From NCBI GenBank assembly GCA_035539015.1, contig DATLJF010000063.1, positions 52,128-116,127 of the forward strand: a DNA stretch of 64,000 nt, read 5' to 3'. Source of the stretch: Stenotrophomonas_A sp035539015. Its GTDB lineage: Bacteria; Pseudomonadota; Gammaproteobacteria; Xanthomonadales; Xanthomonadaceae. The notes below the pieces were generated by a model that saw only the letters and a program-made list of their open reading frames with translations, was not told where the DNA came from and did not search any database. Positions 9,926 to 18,899 of the stretch are shown here, piece by piece; the first letter of the stretch is position 1, and each line of letters begins with the position of its first letter. A program made the translations under genes and the position numbers.

Positions 9926-10659
9926 CGCAAGCCGGTCACGAAGGACAGGCGCGGATCCAACTGGAGCCGTCCTGGCGGCAGCGGGTAGGGGAATGGTTGT
10001 TGCGCCCGGAGATGCGCGAGTTGTCGGCGTTCCTGCGCCAGCGCAAGGCGGCCGGCGCGCAGATCTTCCCGCCCGGGCACGACATCTTCGCCGCGTTCGA
10101 TGCCACCCCGTTCGACCAGGTCAAGGTCGTGATCCTCGGCCAGGACCCTTACCACGGCTTCGGCCAGGCGCATGGGCTGTGCTTCTCGGTGCAGCCGGGC
10201 GTGCCGGTGCCGCCGTCGCTGCTGAACATCTACAAGGAAATCGAAGCCGACCTCGGCCTGCCGCGACCGGACCATGGTTGCCTGCTGCCGTGGGCGCAGC
10301 GCGGCGTGCTGCTGCTCAACGCGGTGCTGACGGTCGAGGAAGGCAAGCCTGGCTCGCATCAGGGCAGGGGTTGGGAGGGTTTCACCGACCACGTCGTCGA
10401 CGTGCTCAACCGCGAGCGCGAAGGCCTGGTGTTCCTGCTGTGGGGCAGTTACGCCCAGGCCAAGGGCAAGGTCATCGACCCACGCCGGCACCGGGTGTTG
10501 AAGGCGCCGCATCCGTCGCCACTGTCGGCGCATCGGGGGTTCCTCGGTTGCCGGCACTTTTCCGCCACCAACGAATACCTGCGCCGCCGCGGCCTGGGTG
10601 AGGTCGACTGGCGTCTGCCGCCGCTGTCGACCTTCTCCCGGGCCCTGCCGGAGGCTTGA
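9922..10659 (+). CDS. ung: Uracil-DNA glycosylase, family 1
   Basis: 245 residues. It removes uracil from DNA as the first step of base-excision repair. Seen are the water-activating GQDPYHG (Asp75), the uracil-binding LLNAVLTV, and the minor-groove loop HPSPLSAHRGF (His197). The start is GTG overlapping the stop of the preceding regulator (GTGA), implying coupled translation. A short inverted repeat (GGAGGC/GCCTCC) spans its stop codon and is not a convincing terminator. Confidence 0.96.
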   Translation: MTQAGHEGQARIQLEPSWRQRVGEWLLRPEMRELSAFLRQRKAAGAQIFPPGHDIFAAFDATPFDQVKVVILGQDPYHGFGQAHGLCFSVQPGVPVPPSLLNIYKEIEADLGLPRPDHGCLLPWAQRGVLLLNAVLTVEEGKPGSHQGRGWEGFTDHVVDVLNREREGLVFLLWGSYAQAKGKVIDPRRHRVLKAPHPSPLSAHRGFLGCRHFSATNEYLRRRGLGEVDWRLPPLSTFSRALPEA

Positions 10660-10762
10660 ACTTTCGGCCTCCGAAGCGGTCTGAATAGGCGTCCAAACCC
10701 CGTCGCAACAGCGACACGCGCGCCTCACGTGGGTTGAACGCCCCATCCGTACACTAGCGGCC

Positions 10763-10927
10763 CTTGAAAACGTTCTCCATGCCCTCCAGGTGAGGTATGT
10801 CATTGATTTTGAATGACATAGAGGTTGGAACAATCGCGGCGATCCAGTTAGCATTGTTCCGCGGGTGAAACACTGAGAACTTTCCATCCCTTTAGCAGTC
10901 CAACCATGCGACTGCTAAGATGAGGTC
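10763..10927 (+). promoter_or_regulatory. rpoH control region with inverted repeats and sigma-E-like promoter
   Basis: The 270-bp gap before rpoH holds several signals. CTTGAAA at 10763-10769 resembles a heat-shock -35, but no good -10 follows. A perfect 8-bp inverted repeat (ATGTCATT) lies at 10797-10819. GAACTT at 10877-10882, then 16 bases, then TCCAA at 10899-10903, resembles an RpoE-type promoter. A perfect 9-bp inverted repeat (TTAGCAGTC, 9-base loop) spans 10892-10918 and ends 2 bases before the TGAGG ribosome-binding site. If transcription starts upstream, this hairpin would sit against the ribosome site; if it starts from the RpoE-like element, the left arm would not be transcribed. 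Confidence 0.45.
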
Positions 10928-10929
10928 CT

Positions 10930-11805
<876 letters not shown>

Positions 11806-11829
11806 TCTGCTTCGGTTCGCGTGACTACG

Positions 11830-11858
11830 GAAGCCGCCTTCGGGCGGCTTCTGCTTTT
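11830..11858 (+). terminator. Intrinsic terminator of rpoH
   Basis: A 9-bp stem (GAAGCCGCC) closed by a TTCG tetraloop and followed by TGCTTTT. It abuts the end of the convergent ndh gene. Confidence 0.85.
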
Positions 11859-13147
11859 CAGGACTCCGGTGGTGCTTGCTCGTTCGGCGGGCTGGCGTCC
11901 GGCTCGCCGAAGATGATGCGCGCCGAGCGTTGGTACCCCCAGTACGCCATCGCCCAATCCACCAGCACCACCACGCGGTTGCGGAAGCCGATCAAGAACC
12001 ACACGTGCGCGGCCAACCAGAACCACCACGCCAGCACCCCGGAAATCTTCAGCCGGCCGAGGTGGACGATGGCGGCCATGCGACCGATGGTGGCCAGGTT
12101 GCCCTGGTCGCGATAGGCAAAGGCGGGCGCGGGCTGCCCACGCAGGCGACCGCGTAACGCCCTGGCGATGTGCCGGCCCATCTGCTTGGCCGCCGGGGCA
12201 ACGCCGGGCACCGGCCGGCCGTCGGCCCGCAGGACCGCGGCCAGGTCGCCGCCGACGAAAATCTCCGGCCGCCCGGGCACGCTGAGGTCCGGCGCGACCA
12301 ACACCCGTCCCGCGCGGTCGCATGGCACGCCCAAGGCGGCGCCCAGGGGCGAGGCGGCGACACCGGCGGCCCACGCCACGGTGCGGGCGGGTACCCACTG
12401 ATCACCGAGCTGGAAGCCGCCCTCGTCGATATGCGTGACCGGGGTGCCGGTGAGGACTTCCACGCCGAGGCGCTCGAGTTGCTGCTGGGCCTTGGCGGTC
12501 AGGTCGGGCGGGAACGAAGGCAAGACCCGCGGACCGGCCTCGATCAAGCGCACCCGAGCCAATCGCGGGTCGATGTGGCGGAACTCATTCTTCAGCGTGT
12601 GCCGGGCAATCTCGGCCAGGGTGCCGGCCAGTTCCACGCCGGTAGGGCCGCCTCCGACGATGGCGAAGCTCAACCAGGCCGCGCGCGATTGCGGATCGGT
12701 CTCGGCCTCGGCGCGTTCGAACGCCATCAGCAGCTTGCGCCGCAGATACACCGCATCGTCCAGCGTCTTCAGCCCGGGGGCGTGGCGCGCCCATTGGCCG
12801 TTGCCGAAATACGCATGCGTGGCACCGCTGGCCAGCAGCAGGTAGTCATAGTCGAGGACGGTGCCGTCGCCCAGGCGGACCCGGCGCGTATCCGGTTCCA
12901 GCGCGACCACCGCGCCCAGGCGCACTTCCACGTTGGCCTGCTTGCGCAGGATATGGCGCAGTGGCGCGGCGATGTCCGGTGCCGACAGGCCCGCGGTGGC
13001 GACCTGGTACAGCAGCGGCTGGAACAAATGGTGGTTGTGGCGGTCGACCAGGGTGATGCGGATCGGCGCGTCGGCCAGCGCGCGCGTGGCCCACAGGCCG
13101 GCGAAACCACCACCGACCACGAGCAGGTGCGGCTGTTCGGCACTCAT
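11858..13147 (-). CDS. ndh: Type II NADH dehydrogenase (NAD(P)/FAD-dependent oxidoreductase)
   Basis: 429 residues from ATG 13147, which has GGCAGG upstream; an ATG 21 bases further out is possible. Two Rossmann folds are visible: FAD-binding VVGGGFAGLWA at the N-terminus and NAD-binding IVGGGPTGVELAG near 165. LVDRHNHHLFQPLLYQVATAGL is typical of alternative (non-proton-pumping) NADH:quinone dehydrogenases. A hydrophobic C-terminal part (VLAWWFWLAAHVWFLIGF) anchors it to the inner membrane, where it feeds electrons to quinone. It is convergent with rpoH. Confidence 0.88.
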   Translation of the reverse strand: MSAEQPHLLVVGGGFAGLWATRALADAPIRITLVDRHNHHLFQPLLYQVATAGLSAPDIAAPLRHILRKQANVEVRLGAVVALEPDTRRVRLGDGTVLDYDYLLLASGATHAYFGNGQWARHAPGLKTLDDAVYLRRKLLMAFERAEAETDPQSRAAWLSFAIVGGGPTGVELAGTLAEIARHTLKNEFRHIDPRLARVRLIEAGPRVLPSFPPDLTAKAQQQLERLGVEVLTGTPVTHIDEGGFQLGDQWVPARTVAWAAGVAASPLGAALGVPCDRAGRVLVAPDLSVPGRPEIFVGGDLAAVLRADGRPVPGVAPAAKQMGRHIARALRGRLRGQPAPAFAYRDQGNLATIGRMAAIVHLGRLKISGVLAWWFWLAAHVWFLIGFRNRVVVLVDWAMAYWGYQRSARIIFGEPDASPPNEQAPPES

Positions 13148-13325
13148 CGAAAACCTGCCGGGAGACATGGATGCATGGAGGCCTTGCCGGGCGGCGCGCG
13201 GGGCGGGAAACCGCAGCGTAACGGTTGCAACGGCAAGCCGTCGTCATCGCAGCGCGTGTCTCGCCCGCACGGCGGGCGCCATGGGATCGGGCATGATGGC
13301 GGCCGTGCGCAAGCCAGGGATCGCG

Positions 13326-13844
13326 ATGAACGCCACTGTTGGACCCCCACCATTGCCGCCGCGGCCGCAGGCGCCGCCTCCGGTCGCCGTGCCACGCAGG
13401 CGCCTGGGCCTGCCCGGCTGGCTAATCGCCCTGATCCTGGCCTGTGCGCTGATGTTCGCCGTGCTGGTCGGACTGATCGCCTGGGGTGTCAGCAGCGGCT
13501 GGAACCTGTTCGCTGCACAGGCACAGCAGGCGCTACAGGCGCAGCCGGCAGTGCGCGAGCACATCGGCACCATCCGCGAGATGCATGTGGACCTGGTCGC
13601 CACCGGCGCGGCCCCTGGGGCCGAGGAATTCGTCTTCCGCCTGCAGGGCGATCGCAGCGATGGCCGGGTGAGTGCCAACTTCGTCTCGCTCGGCACCTCG
13701 CAGGAAATCATCACCTACGGCGTACTCACGCTCGCCAATGGAACCCGGCTGGAACTGGAAGACCAATCCAGTACCGACACCGAAGAATGCGCCGACGACG
13801 CTTGCAGCGACCCGGCCGCCGACGAAACTCTGGAGGACGCGTGA
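13326..13844 (+). CDS. Hypothetical membrane-anchored protein
   Basis: 172 residues, unrecognised. A proline-rich cytoplasmic N-terminus (about 1-32), one membrane helix (about 37-60: WLIALILACALMFAVLVGLIAWGV) and a roughly 110-residue outer domain that looks beta-rich and ends in an acidic, two-Cys tail. Start chosen for the AGGGA upstream of ATG 13326. It shares a GTGA overlap with the NYN gene that follows, so the two are translationally linked. Confidence 0.6.
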   Translation: MNATVGPPPLPPRPQAPPPVAVPRRRLGLPGWLIALILACALMFAVLVGLIAWGVSSGWNLFAAQAQQALQAQPAVREHIGTIREMHVDLVATGAAPGAEEFVFRLQGDRSDGRVSANFVSLGTSQEIITYGVLTLANGTRLELEDQSSTDTEECADDACSDPAADETLEDA

Positions 13845-14614
13845 TCGAACATCCGGAAAAACGCATCGCACTGTTGATCGACGCCGACAACGCGCCGGCT
13901 TCCAAGATCGAGCTGATCCTGCCCGAGGTCGCGCGTTACGGCGTAGCCAACGTGCGCCGCGCCTACGGCAACTGGAAGAGCCCGCACTTGAAAAGCTGGG
14001 AAGCGGTGCTGCACACCTATGCGATCCGGCCGATGCAGCAGTTTGCCTACAGCAGCGGCAAGAATGCCTCGGACATGGCGATGGTCATCGATGCCATGGA
14101 CTTGCTCTACGCACGCAACCTCGACGGCTTCGCCATCGTCTCCAGCGATGCCGACTTCACGCCACTGGTGATGCGCCTGCTCACCGACGGCATGAAGGTG
14201 TATGGCTTCGGCGAGAAGAAGACGCCGGAAGCATTCGCCAACGCCTGCTCGAAGTTCACTTATCTCGAAGCGCTGGGCGCGGCTACCGTCAGCGAAGGCG
14301 CCGGCACCACCGCGCGCAAGGACGCCAAGGAATTGCGCGGCGACGCGCGCCTGGTACAGCTGCTGCGCAGTGCGGTGGATTCGGCCACCGACGATGACGG
14401 CTGGGCGCACCTGGGTGCGGTCGGCAAGCAGGTGGCCAACCAGGCCTCGTTCGACTCGCGCAACTACGGCTATCGCAAGCTCAGCGATCTGATTCGCGCC
14501 ACCGACCTGTTCGAATTCCGCCAGGCCGACCAGGTGATCTGGGTGCGCGACAAGCCCAAGGGCAAGGCGCAACCAACGTCGGCCAAACCCGGGAAAAAGA
14601 TGCCTGCAGCGTAG
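13841..14614 (+). CDS. NYN-domain ribonuclease with OST-HTH/LOTUS domain
   Basis: 257 residues starting at GTG 13841, with GGAGG just upstream. The N-terminal PIN-like NYN domain (about 8-150) carries acidic residues in LIDADNAP and in IVSSDADFTPL, the expected metal-binding positions. The C-terminal 80 residues (LVQLLRSAVDSATDDDGWAHLGAVG... YGYRKLSDLI) fit an OST-HTH/LOTUS winged helix, an RNA-binding module. Bacterial NYN-LOTUS proteins are thought to cut or process RNA; the target is unknown. A Lys-rich tail follows. Confidence 0.82.
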   Translation: MIEHPEKRIALLIDADNAPASKIELILPEVARYGVANVRRAYGNWKSPHLKSWEAVLHTYAIRPMQQFAYSSGKNASDMAMVIDAMDLLYARNLDGFAIVSSDADFTPLVMRLLTDGMKVYGFGEKKTPEAFANACSKFTYLEALGAATVSEGAGTTARKDAKELRGDARLVQLLRSAVDSATDDDGWAHLGAVGKQVANQASFDSRNYGYRKLSDLIRATDLFEFRQADQVIWVRDKPKGKAQPTSAKPGKKMPAA

Positions 14615-14630
14615 CGACCGGTTCGAGCGC

Positions 14631-16868
14631 TCAGTACAGATCCATCGGATCCACATCCAGCGACCAGCGCACGCGCCGCGCCAAGGGTAATGCGTGGATC
14701 GCCGGCACCCACGCATCGAGCAAGTGATGCAGGGGCGCGCGCTGCGCGGCCGATAACAGCAACTGGCTGCGCAGGAAGCCGGCGCGGCGCGGCATCGGCG
14801 CCGGCATCGGCCCAAAGCGTTCGACCGCATCGGTGCCGCCGGCTTCGCCGCTTGGCGCCAGCCCGCGCACCGCATCCAGGAACTGATAGGCCACTTGCGC
14901 ATCCTTGGCCTCAGCGCGCAGCAGCGCCATGTGCGCGAACGGCGGAAACCCGGCCGCCTCGCGCTGCTGCAACTCCGCATGCGCGAAGGCGTGGTAGCCG
15001 CCGTTGACCAAGGTCTGCAGCAGCGGATGTTCGGGATGGTGGGTCTGCAGCCAGACCTCGCCGGCGCGGGTCGCCCGGCCGGCACGTCCGGCCACCTGGA
15101 TCAACAACTGCGCCAACTTCTCGCTGGCGCGGAAATCGGCCGAGAACAATCCCTCGTCGATCCCTACCACCACGACCAGGCTCAGCTGCGGCAGGTCATG
15201 GCCCTTGGCCAGGATCTGCGTGCCGACCAGGATCCCGGGTTGCTCGCCCAGCCGCGCCAATTGCGTTTCCAGCGCGTCACGGCGCTGGGTGGTGCCGCGG
15301 TCGATGCGCAGCACCGGGTAGCCGGCGAAGGCTTCGCTCAGGCGCTCTTCCAGGCGTTCGGTGCCCACGCCCTGCGGCTGCAAGGCAAGGCTGGCGCAAT
15401 CCGGGCAGGCCAAAGGCACTGGCTGGCGCGCGCCACAGTGATGGCACTGCAGGCGGCGGCCGCCGCCGTGCACGGTCATCGGCGTGCGGTGTTCCGGCGT
15501 GCTGCAGCGCTTGCACGCCGCGGTCCAGCCGCAGTCGTGGCACAGCAATGCCGGTGCGTAGCCGCGGCGGTTCTTGAACACCAGTACCTGGCCACCCGCG
15601 GCCAGGGCCTGGCCGATACCGGCCAGCACCTCGGGCGACAGGCCGTCCTGCAACAGGCGCTTGCGGACATCGAGGATGCGCACGCGCGGTGGCCGCGCTT
15701 CGCCGGCACGGTGCGGCAGGCGGAGCTGCCGATAGCGGCCGGCCTGTGCGTTGTGCAGCGATTCCAGCGAAGGCGTGGCGCTGCCAAGGATCACCGGCAC
15801 CCCCAGCGCCTTGGCCCGGACCAGGGCGAAATCACGGGCGTGATAGCGGATGCCGTCCTGCTGCTTGTAGCTGCCGTCATGCTCTTCATCGACCACGATC
15901 AGGCCAGCGTTGGGCAACGGCGTGAACACCGCCGAACGCGTACCGACCAGCAGCTGCGCCTGGCCGCGCTGGGCGGCCGCCCATACCCGCGCGCGCTCGC
16001 CATCGGACAAGCCCGAATGCAACGCGTGCACCGGCACCTTGAGCCGCGCGCGGAAGCGCGCCAGCGTCTGCGGCGTCAGCCCGATCTCCGGTACCAGCAC
16101 CAGCGCCTGCCGGCCCTGGGCGAGGCAATGGGCGATCGCCTGCAGGTAGACCTCGGTCTTGCCGCTGCCGGTGACCCCGTCCAACAGGAAGGGCGCGAAC
16201 CCAGTGCTGTCGCGTACGGCATCGACTGCGGCCTGCTGCGCCGGGTTGAGCGCAGGCCCCGGCGCGGCGGCCGTCGGGGTGTCGGGCAGCCCGGCCAGCA
16301 CCATGCGCTCGATGTGGCCGCGCTTGGCCATGGCTCGGGCGGCGCTGCGCCATTCTTCCATGTCCTGGTCCAGGCGATCTTCGGCCACTGTGCCTTGCGC
16401 CAGCAGCGCGGCGAGCCGGGCGGGGCGCGTGCCGGCTCGCAGGCGCGGCAGCGCCGTGTGTCCCGCTTCGGTAAGCGCCCAGCCCCATGCGTGGGTATCG
16501 GCCAGCGGCTCGCCGCGCCGAAGGGGGCCTGGCAGGGCCGTGGCCAGGACTTCGCCGAGCGGCGCATGGGTATAGCGGGCCAGCCATTGCAAGGACTGCG
16601 CCAGCTCGCCGTGCAATAGCGGCGCCTCGTCGAGCCATTCGTGGATCTCACGCAGTGCGCCCGCCCCGGCCTCGGCGTCGCCCAACCCGGCGACCACCCC
16701 CACCAGTTCGCGGTTACCAAACGGCACCCGGACCCGGCGGCCGATGTCGGCGGGCGTCGGCCCTGTTGGGCCCGGCGGCAGATAGTCGAACAACTGCGGC
16801 AATGGCACGGGCAGCGCGACACGCAGAGTGGCGGGGCGCGGGGTGGGGGAGAGCGCGGACATGTCCAT
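14631..16868 (-). CDS. priA: Primosomal protein N' (replication restart helicase PriA)
   Basis: 745 residues. PriA binds stalled forks and reloads the replicative helicase. Visible are the N-terminal fork-binding domain, P-loop GVTGSGKTEVYL, the DEEH box (VVDEEHDGSYKQQDG), and a zinc-binding insert with eight cysteines (CHDCGWTAACKRC and CHHCGARQPVPLACPDC). MSALS at residue 3 is an alternative start. Its upstream region contains perfect DnaA boxes, notable for a replication gene. It converges with the NYN gene. Confidence 0.96.
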   Translation of the reverse strand: MDMSALSPTPRPATLRVALPVPLPQLFDYLPPGPTGPTPADIGRRVRVPFGNRELVGVVAGLGDAEAGAGALREIHEWLDEAPLLHGELAQSLQWLARYTHAPLGEVLATALPGPLRRGEPLADTHAWGWALTEAGHTALPRLRAGTRPARLAALLAQGTVAEDRLDQDMEEWRSAARAMAKRGHIERMVLAGLPDTPTAAAPGPALNPAQQAAVDAVRDSTGFAPFLLDGVTGSGKTEVYLQAIAHCLAQGRQALVLVPEIGLTPQTLARFRARLKVPVHALHSGLSDGERARVWAAAQRGQAQLLVGTRSAVFTPLPNAGLIVVDEEHDGSYKQQDGIRYHARDFALVRAKALGVPVILGSATPSLESLHNAQAGRYRQLRLPHRAGEARPPRVRILDVRKRLLQDGLSPEVLAGIGQALAAGGQVLVFKNRRGYAPALLCHDCGWTAACKRCSTPEHRTPMTVHGGGRRLQCHHCGARQPVPLACPDCASLALQPQGVGTERLEERLSEAFAGYPVLRIDRGTTQRRDALETQLARLGEQPGILVGTQILAKGHDLPQLSLVVVVGIDEGLFSADFRASEKLAQLLIQVAGRAGRATRAGEVWLQTHHPEHPLLQTLVNGGYHAFAHAELQQREAAGFPPFAHMALLRAEAKDAQVAYQFLDAVRGLAPSGEAGGTDAVERFGPMPAPMPRRAGFLRSQLLLSAAQRAPLHHLLDAWVPAIHALPLARRVRWSLDVDPMDLY

Positions 16869-17304
16869 TCAGTCTATCTCGCGTGCCGCACAGCCGGTGT
16901 CGGTACTTGCCCCGTATAGCTGTGGTCAGCCCAGATAAACAACACGTAAACCAGCGCCGCAATTGGAGATTCGGCCTTATCCACATCGCCTGTGGATAAA
17001 CCTGTGAATTTCCCCCTTGCTCCACGCCGTGAAGGCGGATTCACAGGGTACTCGGGCACCTTGGACAAAAAATCGCCACATGCAAAATAGTATTTAAAAT
17101 CATGCAGTTGATCGTGAAACACGCCTGAAATATGCCAATTGCAAGACGCGGCAGCTGTCGGCGCGCTTGGTTTCTAGTGCTGTGCACAACCGATATCCGG
17201 AGCACGTCCGGCGGAACGCAAGCCACGCTGGCTGTCAAGCGCGCCTAAGCGATGGGCGCTCGCTATCATGCCGCGATGACGCCATTCGCAAGATTGCCAA
17301 GGCT
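16869..17304. other. 436-bp intergenic region with DnaA boxes and AT-rich tract
   Basis: No gene is evident. It holds two perfect consensus DnaA boxes in inverted orientation (TTATCCACA at 16977-16985 and TGTGGATAA at 16991-16999, 5 bases apart), a third site fitting TTNTNCACA on the minus strand (17181-17189), and between them an A/T-rich stretch (about 17062-17115) that stands out in this G+C-rich DNA. It separates divergent priA and the sigma-like gene. Confidence 0.7.
16977..16999. promoter_or_regulatory. Inverted pair of perfect DnaA boxes
   Basis: TTATCCACA, a 5-base spacer TCGCC, then TGTGGATAA. Both match the strict DnaA 9-mer consensus. The centre is about 120 bp upstream of the priA start, so DnaA could regulate priA or be titrated here. 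Confidence 0.7.
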
Positions 17305-18300
17305 GTGACCGAGTTCACGGCTTCCGCCCCCGCACTGACCGCCTTCCTGAAGGGGGTGGAGCGCCGGGCCGACGTACTGGCGAGCCTGCAGTGCGGTGAC
17401 CCGGATCTGGCGAACCGGGCGCTGGCAGCTACCTTCCGTGCGTTCCAGACCCGCGCCGGCGAATGGCCGATGGCGGTCTGGCCGACCCGCTTCTGGGCGC
17501 TGCTGGCCGCTACCCCCGCCCTGCGCGAACCCAGTCGCACGCCGCACTGGCCCACCGGCCTGGCCGCGCTGGCGCCGCTGGCCGCCGAAGACCGCCTGGC
17601 CTTGCTGTTGCGCATCGTGGTCGGCCTGGACGAGACCGTGGCGGCAGACGTGCTCGGCGTCGAGGAAACGGCCTATCGCCAGGCCCTGGCCCGCGCCTGC
17701 CCACGCGACGCCGCCGGCCACCCGGACGCCCAGGAATGGCGCGCCCTGGCCGAAGCTGCGCAGCGCGAGCTTCGCGAGGTTGCCCCGGACCGCCTGGCCC
17801 ACCTGGCCGAGCTCCGCGACCAAGCCGTGCGCACCGTGGCAGTGGCTGCCGCGCCGGTGCCCGTAGATCGCGACAACGGCCGCAGGCGAGAGCGTCGGGC
17901 TGGGCCCGCGCGCCGGCTGCCGCGTTGGGCACTGCCGGCGATCGTCCTGTTGGCGCTGGCCGCCGCGACCAGCTGGTGGGCCACCCACCGCCAGGCCACG
18001 CGTTTGCCACCCGAACCCGTGAGCCAGGCGCCGGAAGGCGTGCTGCACGTCACCGACGCCGCCCCCGTGGTGGTGGAAGAACTGCCTGCCGACGATCTCG
18101 AGGCCGCCGCGCCGGTACCCCCCGGTGACCCGGCCGATGCGGCGATGCTGGCCGACCCGGACCTGGCGCTGGCCCGGCAAGCCGACTTCTATGCCTGGTT
18201 CGCCGCTGGCGGCCCGATACCGCCGGACGAGTCCGAGCCGCGGCCGACGGCGCCGGACCTGGCGGCCGCCGGCCTGGAGACCACCACCGATGACGAATGA
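17305..18300 (+). CDS. Sigma-region-4-like membrane protein
   Basis: About 331 residues from GTG 17305 (VTEFTASAPAL); earlier in-frame starts exist but look non-coding. Residues 1-200 are Ala/Leu-rich and helical; the segment RLALLLRIVVGLDETVAADVLGVEE resembles sigma-70 region 4, but no region 2 is visible, so it is unlikely to be a working sigma factor. A membrane helix (about 213-232: WALPAIVLLALAAATSWWATH) and an acidic, Pro-rich outer tail follow. It overlaps the DUF3106 gene by 11 bp. This layout suggests a regulator or anti-sigma-like partner with a periplasmic DUF3106 protein; the role is not established. Confidence 0.55.
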   Translation: MTEFTASAPALTAFLKGVERRADVLASLQCGDPDLANRALAATFRAFQTRAGEWPMAVWPTRFWALLAATPALREPSRTPHWPTGLAALAPLAAEDRLALLLRIVVGLDETVAADVLGVEETAYRQALARACPRDAAGHPDAQEWRALAEAAQRELREVAPDRLAHLAELRDQAVRTVAVAAAPVPVDRDNGRRRERRAGPARRLPRWALPAIVLLALAAATSWWATHRQATRLPPEPVSQAPEGVLHVTDAAPVVVEELPADDLEAAAPVPPGDPADAAMLADPDLALARQADFYAWFAAGGPIPPDESEPRPTAPDLAAAGLETTTDDE

Positions 18301-18892
18301 CGTGCGCCGGGGCCGCATGCCGATGTGGCTGCTGTGCCTGTGCGCCGGCGCAGCCGTGGCGCAGCCGTTGCCTGCGCCGCTGGATGAAACCACGGGCGCC
18401 TTGCCGTCCGAGCTGGCCGCGCCGGCGCTGAGCACGCCAACCCTGGAGGCGCCACGTCCCTGGGCCGAACTGGACGCTGCGGCGCGCGAAGATGTGCGTG
18501 CCCGCTATGCCGCCTGGCAGGCACTGGACCCAGCGGCGCGCGAGCGCATTCGCCAGGCACGTACCCGGCTGGCGACCTTGCCGCTGGACCAGCAGCGCGC
18601 GCTGCGGACGCGTTTCGATGCGATGGACCGCCTGCACCGTACCGGCTGGCGGCTCGGGCCGCAGTTGGGACGGCAATACCCGGCACTGCAGCCGCTGTTC
18701 GGCTACGTTGCACCCGAACAACGCGCGCGTGCATTGGCGCTGCTGCAGTCACTCGATGAACAGCAGCTTGCACAGCTGGCGGTGATTTCCCAGCGCAGCG
18801 CGCCGCAGGATCGGCCGGCCCTGCGCGATGAGTTGTTGGCGCTGGCGCCGTCCGCACGCGCCGCGTGGCTGCGCGCGCGCGTGGGACGCTGA
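18290..18892 (+). CDS. DUF3106 domain periplasmic protein
   Basis: 200 residues. An N-terminal signal-like segment (MWLLCLCAGAAVAQP) is followed by an Arg/Ala-rich helical body with repeats of the form W-x-x-L-x-x-x-x-R-x-x-x-x-x-R, the DUF3106 pattern (PWAELDAAAREDVRARYAAW, LDPAARERIRQARTRL). ATG 18290 overlaps the end of the upstream membrane protein, so the two are probably co-translated. The molecular function of the family is unknown. Confidence 0.7.
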   Translation: MTNDVRRGRMPMWLLCLCAGAAVAQPLPAPLDETTGALPSELAAPALSTPTLEAPRPWAELDAAAREDVRARYAAWQALDPAARERIRQARTRLATLPLDQQRALRTRFDAMDRLHRTGWRLGPQLGRQYPALQPLFGYVAPEQRARALALLQSLDEQQLAQLAVISQRSAPQDRPALRDELLALAPSARAAWLRARVGR

Positions 18893-18899
18893 CGCAGCT

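Noticed and set aside
16869..17304. Chromosomal replication origin
   Set aside because: DnaA boxes and an AT tract are present, but only two strict boxes, no dnaA, dnaN, gidA or rpmH nearby. Kept as an origin-like control region only.
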